NCBI GenBank assembly: GCA_964531735.1
Contig: CAZHGD010000051.1
Span: 1 to 42,843, forward strand
DNA from: CAZHGD01 sp964531735
Lineage (GTDB): Bacteria > Armatimonadota > UBA10988
Length of the DNA: 42,843 nt
Reading direction: 5' to 3'
Below the pieces are notes generated by a model that did no database searches, was not told the DNA's origin, and saw only the letters and a program-made list of their open reading frames with translations. Position 1 is the first letter of the stretch. Each line of letters opens with the position of its first letter. Made by a program: the position numbers and the translations under genes. This document shows, piece by piece, positions 1 to 6,510 of this stretch.

Positions 1-329
1 GATGACTTCCAGGTCCGGGATGAGGGCTGCTTCCGCGGCATCCGCGGCCGGGACGCCGGCCGTGGCGGGGGCGCGGCGGCGTGGATGGTACGCTGGCGCT
101 GAATGGTCACGCGCCGGGCCGCCGGCTCGGTGACGGCCACCGGCTGGTCGGCGCCGGGTCGCTCGGGTGGGTCCGGCTGGTAGACCAACTGGGTCCGCGT
201 GCGCTCGGCCGCGGGGCCGAACGCCGCCGGCACCGGCGGTGGCGACAGGCCCAGCAGTGGCAGCAGATGCGCCAGCACCGCCAGCAGCAGCGCGACCAGC
301 CGCACCCGCCAGAGGCCTCGAGGCGTCAT
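1..329 (-). CDS. TonB-like energy transducer, N-terminal part (runs off left edge)
   Basis: Only the first 109 codons are in the window. The protein opens with an Arg-rich cap (MTPRGLWRVR) and one hydrophobic segment at about residues 11-28, then a Pro/Ala/Arg-rich stretch, which is the layout of a TonB N-terminal anchor and periplasmic linker. The start is fixed by an ATGA overlap: its ATG (329-327) shares bases with the TGA of the ExbD gene (328-326). Position after exbB-exbD makes TonB the natural reading; TonB would transmit ExbBD-generated force to outer-membrane receptors. The diagnostic C-terminal domain is outside the window, so the family is inferred from context. From about base 70 down to the edge, another frame reads as more protein-like (Ala/Asp/Glu/Leu/Ile) than this one (Arg/Pro/Ser), and a run of five G at 67-71 could hide an indel. 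Confidence 0.6.
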   Translation of the reverse strand, partial: MTPRGLWRVRLVALLLAVLAHLLPLLGLSPPPVPAAFGPAAERTRTQLVYQPDPPERPGADQPVAVTEPAARRVTIQRQRTIHAAAPPPRPASRPRMPRKQPSSRTWKS

Positions 330-739
330 CGCCGGGCCTCCTGCAGGGACATCTCGACGCGGCTGACGCGCAACTGGCGGGCGAGATCGATCACCGCGAC
401 GATGGGCGCCCAGGCCGCGGCGCGGTCGGCGGCGATGACCACGGCGCCGTCGCGCAAGGCGCCCAGGCGGGCGCGAAGCAGCACGGGCAGCTCCTCAGGC
501 GCCGCCGGCCGGCCGTCGACACGGTACTGCCCGCGCGCATCGATGGCCACCACCACGACGGCGGCGGCCACCGCGCCGGGTGGCTCGGCGACCGCGGCCA
601 GCTCCACCTCGAGCTGCGGGCCGCGGCCGTAACTGGTCACGAGCATGAAGCAGAGAATCAGGTTGCAGGCCAGGCCGGCCATGGCCACCGCCGCCACGTG
701 GGCAGGTCGCCGCGTTCGCCGCCGGTGCCCGAAGGTCAC
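326..739 (-). CDS. exbD: ExbD/TolR-family biopolymer transport protein
   Basis: A 137-residue protein with an Arg-rich N-terminus, a single transmembrane helix (about residues 13-35, ending LILCFMLVTSYG) and a small periplasmic domain with the ExbD/TolR fold signature (YRVDGRPAAPEELPVLL, then VVIAADRAAAWAPIVAVIDLARQL). This is the usual family length. ExbD works with ExbB in the inner membrane to couple proton flow to a TonB-type protein. The usual Asp within the transmembrane helix is not evident, which is odd for the family. The GTG start at 739 overlaps the TGA of the exbB gene (738-736), and its own stop overlaps the next ATG, so the three genes are translationally coupled. Confidence 0.85.
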   Translation of the reverse strand: MTFGHRRRTRRPAHVAAVAMAGLACNLILCFMLVTSYGRGPQLEVELAAVAEPPGAVAAAVVVVAIDARGQYRVDGRPAAPEELPVLLRARLGALRDGAVVIAADRAAAWAPIVAVIDLARQLRVSRVEMSLQEARR

Positions 740-1341
740 GCCGTTGCCTCCCTCGCCAAGCGGTCCACCAGTTCCTGAGCCACGCGCTCCAGCGCGCCCG
801 CGATGCGGTCGAGGCGCGTGCTGAAGCCGTGGTGGCAGAGCAGTGCCGGCACCGCCACCAGCAGGCCACCGGCGCTACAGATCAGCGCTGCCGAGACGCC
901 ACCGGACACCACCGCCGGCGTCGTGAGGCCGTGCTGCGTGACGGCATCGAAGGCGCCGACCATGCCGACCACCGTGCCGAGGAAGCCGAGCAAGGGGGCG
1001 ACTTCGGCAATCGCGCGCAGCCAGTCGACCGGGCCCTGCATCTGCTGCACCAGTTCGTTGCCCAGCGTGTCGAGGACCTCGGTCAGCCGAGCGGCCGTCT
1101 GACCCCGGTGGGCCACCGCGGCGGCCACCAGAAGCTTGACCGCCAGGCCGTGCGCGGCGCCGGCCTCCACCAGCCCGTCGTCCGTGGCCTCCTGGAGGGC
1201 GGTCAGGATCGGCGCCGCATCGCCGGGGGCCTGCCGCAGCACGAGCCAGCGCTCGATGACGATGGCCGCGGCGGCCACCGAGCACACCAGCAGTGGCCAC
1301 ATCAGCGGCCCGCCCCTCAGGAAGTAGTCCAGCAGACGCAT
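736..1341 (-). CDS. exbB: ExbB/TolQ/MotA-family proton channel protein
   Basis: A protein of 201 residues. It begins MRLLDYFLRGGPLMWPLLVCSV, the classic ExbB/TolQ start with the first membrane helix followed by ERW. A cytoplasmic loop precedes the conserved core IAEVAPLLGFLGTVVGMVGAF and a last helix region SAALICSAGGLLVAVPALL, as in MotA/TolQ/ExbB proteins. It forms the inner-membrane proton channel that energises the TonB partner together with ExbD. I chose the ATG at 1341 because AGGG lies 7 bases upstream; a TTG two codons earlier (1347) is also open. It lies 66 bases downstream of the glycosidase gene on the same strand and may be co-transcribed with it. Confidence 0.9.
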   Translation of the reverse strand: MRLLDYFLRGGPLMWPLLVCSVAAAAIVIERWLVLRQAPGDAAPILTALQEATDDGLVEAGAAHGLAVKLLVAAAVAHRGQTAARLTEVLDTLGNELVQQMQGPVDWLRAIAEVAPLLGFLGTVVGMVGAFDAVTQHGLTTPAVVSGGVSAALICSAGGLLVAVPALLCHHGFSTRLDRIAGALERVAQELVDRLAREATA

Positions 1342-1407
1342 CGGCAACCCTCGCCTCGGTCAGCATTCGCCTGACGCTACCGGACTCCTGCGCCGTCGCC
1401 GCCGGCC

Positions 1408-3105
1408 TCAGTTCGCCAACTCGACCCGCTGGGCGCCCGTCAGCACCACCGTCGAGGGGTAGTAGCCGGCGGTCAGGGCCAGGCGGCCGCCGGTCAGGTT
1501 GGCGGGCGTGACGTTGCCCATCGGATCGACGATGGCCGCCGCGGTGGCGTCGGTCAGCAGTTGCACCGGCCGCGGGTAGTCGTGACCGACGAACAGCGGC
1601 ACCAGTCGCCGTTCGCCCTGGCGGAAGCAGTAGGCGTAGAGGCCGTCGCGCTCGCGCAGGATGGCTTCGCGGCGGGCGCCGGCGTAGGTGTCCAGGAAAG
1701 CGGCCAGCGCGCCATAGGTGAAGCGCGGGCAGAACCAGTAGTCGAGGTAGCCCCAGTCGCCACTCGAGCGGGGCCCGCCGATGTCGCGGCTACAGTAGAC
1801 CAAGCCAGCGCGGTTGCCATGCGCCCAGCAGTAGAGCAGTTTCTGCACGGCGGTGGCGGCGGCGCTCCGCTCCATGTCGAGGCGCCAGTTGGCGAAGCCC
1901 ATCTCGGTGTTGTAGAACACTGGCGCGCGATAGCCGGCAGCCGCGTGCGCCGCCCGCATGGCGGTCAGTGACGCTTCCAGGGCGTCGACGCCGCCGTGCG
2001 AGTGGTAGCCGACGCCATCCACCTGGTCGCGGATGCCGCGCGCGATCAGCCCAGTGCGTTCCGGATCCATCAGGCACAGTCCGCCACTGATCAGCGGCAC
2101 GCCCGGCGCGCCGCGCCGCGCGCCCGCGGCCATCTGGTGGTGGGCGGCGATGAACTCGTCGGCGGTGCCCCGCCAGAAGTCGAGGTTGTCCGGCTCGTTG
2201 TAGAGCTCGATGAAGGCGGCGTCGCGGCCGTAGCGGGCCGCCGCGGCGGCGGCGAACTCACGGGTCACCTGCTCGGTGCGCGGGTACCGCCACTTGGGGT
2301 CCTTCACCGGCCGGTAGTGCGGCAGCAGCGCCCAGTCGCCGGCGTCGGCGAACCCGATCTGGAGCGCCAGCCGGAAGCCGCGGCTGGTCCAGCAGCGCAG
2401 GCTCTCATCGGCGCGGGCAAAGTCGATCGGCTGCTCGGGTGAGCGCTGCGAAGCGGGCAGATCGGGTCGCACGAGGACCAGGCCCAGGCGCGTCGACAGC
2501 TCCGCATCGAGCTGTCGCGACGCCGCCTCGGTCAAGTCGGGCGGGTGCGCCGGGCCGAAGTCGTTGCGCCAGTGCTGCCGACCAGGGAACGCGCAGCAAC
2601 CGGGCTGGAACTCGCTGTCGCGCCAGGTGTCCTGTCGCGCGCGGTTGCTCGGACAGATGCTGAGGCTGCGCGCCAGCCGCAGGACGCACTCGTCACCGCG
2701 GCACAGGTCGAGCGTCAGCAGCCAGGTGCCGCGGCCGATCACCGGCAGGTTGACCGTCTCGCGGAACGGCGTGGTGAAGCCGTGCCAGGCTACGGGCGTG
2801 CGCTGCCAGTCCCAGATGGTGAGCACCGCGCGCTGCTCCGGCGCGGTGCCGACGGCGGTCAGCGACACTGGGGCGCCGGGCTCGTAGACCCATTCGAAGG
2901 GCTTGGCCGGCAGCAACTGCAACCGGCCGGGCTGGCGGTCGGCGTCGGGCAGGGCCGCCCACAACGCCGGCGCCTTGGCCCCGGCGGCGGCGGGCAGGCC
3001 GGGACGCAGCTCGACGGTCACCGCGCCGCGCGCCACCCCCGATAGCAGTGCCGCCACCAACAGCGCGAGACCCCGTCTGCCAGACCAATGCCTCGAACCG
3101 CCCAT
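1408..3105 (-). CDS. Secreted clan GH-A glycoside hydrolase (GH39/GH5-like)
   Basis: A 565-residue protein with a signal peptide (Arg-rich start, hydrophobic LALLVAALLSGVA, cleavage near residue 27). Residues about 30-150 look like an N-terminal beta-sandwich. The catalytic barrel follows: the acid/base is in IELYNEPDN (Asn303-Glu304) and the candidate nucleophile is Glu401 in FYNTEMGF. An Asn-Glu pair followed by a second Glu about 97 residues later is the clan GH-A signature. A C-terminal beta domain (about 490-565) follows, as in GH39-type enzymes. The exact family and substrate cannot be read from sequence alone. It acts outside the cytoplasm. It lies 80 bases downstream of the 622-residue secreted protein on the same strand. 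Confidence 0.75.
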   Translation of the reverse strand: MGGSRHWSGRRGLALLVAALLSGVARGAVTVELRPGLPAAAGAKAPALWAALPDADRQPGRLQLLPAKPFEWVYEPGAPVSLTAVGTAPEQRAVLTIWDWQRTPVAWHGFTTPFRETVNLPVIGRGTWLLTLDLCRGDECVLRLARSLSICPSNRARQDTWRDSEFQPGCCAFPGRQHWRNDFGPAHPPDLTEAASRQLDAELSTRLGLVLVRPDLPASQRSPEQPIDFARADESLRCWTSRGFRLALQIGFADAGDWALLPHYRPVKDPKWRYPRTEQVTREFAAAAAARYGRDAAFIELYNEPDNLDFWRGTADEFIAAHHQMAAGARRGAPGVPLISGGLCLMDPERTGLIARGIRDQVDGVGYHSHGGVDALEASLTAMRAAHAAAGYRAPVFYNTEMGFANWRLDMERSAAATAVQKLLYCWAHGNRAGLVYCSRDIGGPRSSGDWGYLDYWFCPRFTYGALAAFLDTYAGARREAILRERDGLYAYCFRQGERRLVPLFVGHDYPRPVQLLTDATAAAIVDPMGNVTPANLTGGRLALTAGYYPSTVVLTGAQRVELAN

Positions 3106-3185
3106 GGGTCTCGTGCTCCGTGGTGCCGACGCGACCGAGACTGCTGTTCTCCGCTCGCTGAGCGCGCCCTACCGGCGTCCAGCGT

Positions 3186-5054
3186 TCAGTCGTGATAGAC
3201 GGTGCTGACCCGATCCATGACGATGTCTTTCTCAACGGCGACGGTACCCGCGTTCAGTGCGTCGCGCGTCAGCTCAATGGTGGTACGGCTCACCGGCCAC
3301 AGATCACCGCCGGGCCCGACCGGGCCGCCGGCGTTGGTCGAGCGCCGGATCACGACTACCTCGTAGCGGCCCTCAGCCAGACCCAGGCCGCTCGACTCGC
3401 GGGACAGGTAGAGGTTGAAGACACCGTCCTCACGGGTGACCCAACTGTCGCTCTGGTAGGCCGTGCGGGTGTCGGTTCGGACCAAGGTGACCCGGGCACC
3501 GGCGACGGGCCGGCCATCGCGGGTGAGCGCTCGGCCGCGGATGGTCCCGCGCGTCAGCGGTCCCGGGGCCCTGGGCGGTAGCGGCTCACGGGCGCCGAGG
3601 CTGGCGTCGTAGGCGCTCTGCGCCGCGGTGCCCACCAGCACCAGCCAAGTCGACATGTAGCCGCCCTCGATCTCGGCTCCGGTCTCGTCGCCGACCAGCC
3701 AGCGGCTCTCGGTCCACACCTCGGCCACCCCGTCGCCCACGGCGCGGAGGCGCAAGCCATCGCCCAGTGGCTCAGAGGCCACCACGCTGGCCGGGCCGGC
3801 GAACCAGTTCTGCTTCTCGCCAGGCTTGCGCGTGGCCGCCGAGGGCAGCGCCCGGCGGCTGCCGTCGGCATAAGTGTCGGGTGTGCCGCGCTGCTGGACC
3901 AGGTAGCGGTCGCCTATGCGCAGCCGGATCACGCCGTGCAGCCAGCGCTCGAACTGGGTCCGGTGCTCGGGGCTGGTCATGGCGGCCGGATACCGGAACG
4001 AGTTGCCCGGCACCACGCGGGCGGCGCTCGACCCGGACTGCGTGCCTATGGCCCGGCGGCGCGCGGCGGCACCCAGTGGTGTGGCGGTGAACGGCCACTC
4101 GACCACATCGCCGCCGGCCCGCTCGGGGCCGATCTTCATGGACCGCAAGGCCTTGGCGCGTCCCTGGATCCGCCGGTCGGCGAGCACCGTGCCGCGCAGG
4201 TCGGCCACGGTCTCGACGCGCATCTCGCCGTCCTTGTTGGCGGCCACCACGGTGAACTCCAAGGCGCTGGCCAAGGCCCCGGCGGTCAGTCGGCCACTGA
4301 GGCGGTTCAGTGGGAAGGTCACCTGGCTGTCGGGTGCCTTCTTCCGGAAGTGGTCCACGATGGGCTGGGTCACCACCGCGCCGGTGACCGACTCGCCGGT
4401 CAGCTCGAATCGCAGCTTCGTCGGGCCGCCGGCGCCGACCCATTCCGGTAGACTGGTCTCATAGGCGGTGGCGCTGCTTGGGCCGGTCGCCTCGCCGCGC
4501 GTCCAGGCGGGATAGTCCAGCGGCGCGACGGTCGCGACGGGGCTGGCGCGGCGACCGGGCGGCTGGCCGGCATCCGGCCCGAAGGGCGGGTAGCCGAGCG
4601 CCTGGAAGTGGCCCGGCGACCATTCGATGGTCAGCCACTGGTTGTTCAGGTCACTCTCGACGCCGCCGACGATCGCCGAGCTGGCCAGGTAGAAGGTGCC
4701 ACCGTCGGGCTTGTCGGGGGGCACCACGGCCGTGACGTCGACCCACGGCTGGAGGTCATTCGGTCGGGTCACCTGGCCCTGACCACGGCCGACCTCCTCG
4801 TTGTAGGTGTTGCGGCGGCCGTTCTCTCGCGAGCGGTAGATGACGATCGTGCACGGTGTGCCCGGCACGATGGCCGTGCCGTCCTCATACAGGCGCGGCG
4901 GCACGATGCACATCGGGATGCGATTGCTGCCGCCGACGATCATCTGGACGCTGTGCTTGCCGTTCTGCGGCGGGCGTGGCTGTGGGGCGGCGATCACCTG
5001 CCGCGACGTAGAGAGCAGCAGAACCACCAGGACAACAGCGCCAGATCGTGACAT
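3186..5054 (-). CDS. Secreted protein of unknown function with C-terminal carboxypeptidase-regulatory-like domain
   Basis: A 622-residue protein with a signal peptide (SGAVVLVVLLLSTSRQVIA) and a good GGAGG ribosome site before ATG 5054. The large central part is beta-rich and I do not recognise it. The last about 120 residues form an Ig-like carboxypeptidase regulatory domain: GTIRGRALTRDGRPVAGARVTLVRTD, then TREDGVFNLYL and EGRYEVVVIRR, the pattern of one-domain CarboxypepD_reg modules used in extracellular binding or surface proteins. No catalytic motif is visible and the mature protein appears to lack cysteines. It is first in a minus-strand run with the GH-A glycosidase and the ExbB operon. 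A role in cell-surface or substrate binding is a guess from context. Confidence 0.65.
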   Translation of the reverse strand: MSRSGAVVLVVLLLSTSRQVIAAPQPRPPQNGKHSVQMIVGGSNRIPMCIVPPRLYEDGTAIVPGTPCTIVIYRSRENGRRNTYNEEVGRGQGQVTRPNDLQPWVDVTAVVPPDKPDGGTFYLASSAIVGGVESDLNNQWLTIEWSPGHFQALGYPPFGPDAGQPPGRRASPVATVAPLDYPAWTRGEATGPSSATAYETSLPEWVGAGGPTKLRFELTGESVTGAVVTQPIVDHFRKKAPDSQVTFPLNRLSGRLTAGALASALEFTVVAANKDGEMRVETVADLRGTVLADRRIQGRAKALRSMKIGPERAGGDVVEWPFTATPLGAAARRRAIGTQSGSSAARVVPGNSFRYPAAMTSPEHRTQFERWLHGVIRLRIGDRYLVQQRGTPDTYADGSRRALPSAATRKPGEKQNWFAGPASVVASEPLGDGLRLRAVGDGVAEVWTESRWLVGDETGAEIEGGYMSTWLVLVGTAAQSAYDASLGAREPLPPRAPGPLTRGTIRGRALTRDGRPVAGARVTLVRTDTRTAYQSDSWVTREDGVFNLYLSRESSGLGLAEGRYEVVVIRRSTNAGGPVGPGGDLWPVSRTTIELTRDALNAGTVAVEKDIVMDRVSTVYHD

Positions 5055-5230
5055 GGCGGCCTCCGGTGGTGGCGCATGTTGCCACCTACGCGGCGTCCGA
5101 CCCGCAGCGCCCGGTCCCCCGGCGTCTGGTTCGGTGACGCGGCACCGACCTTGCGCGATAGACGCCGGCTAGTCCCTGCCCGGTTCCACCGGCGCGAGTA
5201 GCGCCGACGCTCTGCAAACGCGATGGGGTG

Positions 5231-5236
5231 TATACT
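5231..5236 (+). promoter_or_regulatory. Possible -10 element (TATACT) for galU
   Basis: TATACT matches the sigma70 -10 consensus at five of six positions and stands out in a GC-rich intergenic region, 44 bases upstream of the galU start. No good -35 box lies 16-18 bases further upstream, so this is suggestive only. Confidence 0.35.
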
Positions 5237-5280
5237 GCCCGCTGGCGGCCGGCGACGGAGCGGCAAGGCAGGTTCAGACG

Positions 5281-6264
5281 ATGGCCAAGGTGCGCAAGGC
5301 GGTGATTACAGCGGCAGGTCGTGGCACGCGGCAATACCCCGCGTCGAGCGCGGTGCAGAAAGAGATGTTCCCGCTGGTCGATCGCGACGGGCTGTCCAAG
5401 CCGGTGCTGCAGATCATCGGCGAAGAAGCGATTGCCGCCGGCGTCGAGGAGATCTGCATCGTCACCCAGCCGGGCGACGAAGAGGTCTACCGGCAGTACT
5501 TCCAGCGCATGGACCATGAGGAACTGCGCGCCTTTCGTGGCAAAGACTGGGCCATCCTCGAAAGCGAGAAGCTGCAGGAGTTCGGCGAGCGGCTGACCTT
5601 CGTGGCGCAGGAGCGGCCCGAAGGCTATGGCCACGCGGTCTACCAGGCCAAGGACTTCGTCGGTGACGAGCCGTTTCTGCTGATGCTCGGCGACCACATC
5701 TACATCAGTGCCGATCGCGGCGGTCGCAACTGCGCCAAGCAGCTCATCGACCACTACCACGAGGCGGGCTTGCAGGTCATGACCGGCGCGCAGGTCACGC
5801 CGGGCCGGCACCTGCACCTCTACGGCACGCTCAAGTGCGATCTGCTCGACCCGGTGAACGGCCTCTACCGCGTGGAGGCCATCGTGGAGAAGCCCACCGA
5901 GGACTACGCCGCGGAGAACCTCCGCAGTGCCGGCCTGCCGCCGGGCAGCTACCTCTGCCACTTCGGTCTGCACGTGTTCCCGGCGGCCATCTTCGAGTCG
6001 CTGGACTACCACATCAGCCACGACATCCGCCAAAAGAACGAGATCCAGCTCACCAACGCGCAGGAGTACCTGCGCACGGTGCTGCTGCCTGAAGGGCAGT
6101 ACGGCGCCTGCACGGTCGACGGTCAGCGCTTCGACACGGGCATCCCCTACGGCCTGATGGAATCGCAGATTGCCCTGGCCCTGGCCGGCACCCATCGCGC
6201 CGAGATCACCGAGGCCATCGCGCGCCTCCTGGCCGAACAACTGCAGAGCGTGTCGCGGCGGTAG
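5281..6264 (+). CDS. galU: UTP--glucose-1-phosphate uridylyltransferase-like nucleotidyltransferase
   Basis: A 327-residue cytoplasmic protein of the usual GalU length. It shows the nucleotide-binding signature AAGRGTRQYPAS (residues 11-22), K27-EMFPLVD, the Q109-ERPEGYGHAV uridine-site motif, GDH (137-139), VEKP (202-205) and an RFDTGIPYG substrate loop (283-291). The reaction would be UTP + glucose-1-phosphate to UDP-glucose + pyrophosphate, feeding exopolysaccharide, glycogen or envelope sugars. Differences from enterobacterial GalU: the glycine loop reads GRGTRQYPASSAVQ instead of GLGTR..PATKA, and GDH replaces the common PDD/GDD, so another sugar-1-phosphate or nucleotide is possible. 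It stands alone on its strand, divergent from the 3186-5054 gene and convergent with the beta-helix gene. Confidence 0.85.
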   Translation: MAKVRKAVITAAGRGTRQYPASSAVQKEMFPLVDRDGLSKPVLQIIGEEAIAAGVEEICIVTQPGDEEVYRQYFQRMDHEELRAFRGKDWAILESEKLQEFGERLTFVAQERPEGYGHAVYQAKDFVGDEPFLLMLGDHIYISADRGGRNCAKQLIDHYHEAGLQVMTGAQVTPGRHLHLYGTLKCDLLDPVNGLYRVEAIVEKPTEDYAAENLRSAGLPPGSYLCHFGLHVFPAAIFESLDYHISHDIRQKNEIQLTNAQEYLRTVLLPEGQYGACTVDGQRFDTGIPYGLMESQIALALAGTHRAEITEAIARLLAEQLQSVSRR

Positions 6265-6356
6265 CGCGCCGGTTGTGGCCAAGCCGCACGCGGCCCGCGC
6301 CGCGGCCCCTCGCGCGCCAGCGGGCGGAGTCCAGGTCCAGCAGCCTACCCGCCAGT

Positions 6357-6453
6357 CCTGAGGAGCGAGCGCAGCGAGCGTCTCGAAGGACGGCGAGGCG
6401 CCGATCCGGTTCGGCGCCGCCCTTCGGGACGGGCGCTTTGCGCCCTCCTCAGG
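6357..6453. repeat. 97-base imperfect inverted repeat between convergent genes (REP-like, possible bidirectional terminator)
   Basis: CCTGAGGAG (6357-6365) pairs with CTCCTCAGG (6445-6453), CGAAGG (6384-6389) with CCTTCG (6421-6426), and GGCGCCG (6397-6403) with CGGCGCC (6412-6418) around an 8-base loop, forming one long interrupted stem. It is the only structure between galU (ends 6264) and the beta-helix gene (ends 6511), so it could stop transcription from both sides. From memory, the left arm resembles a palindrome widely dispersed in GC-rich genomes; I could not verify this. Confidence 0.75.
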
Positions 6454-6510
6454 GCTGGCCGGGCATGGCTTGACGCGGCGAAGACGACTTCGGCCTTGCC
6501 TCGCCCGCCC

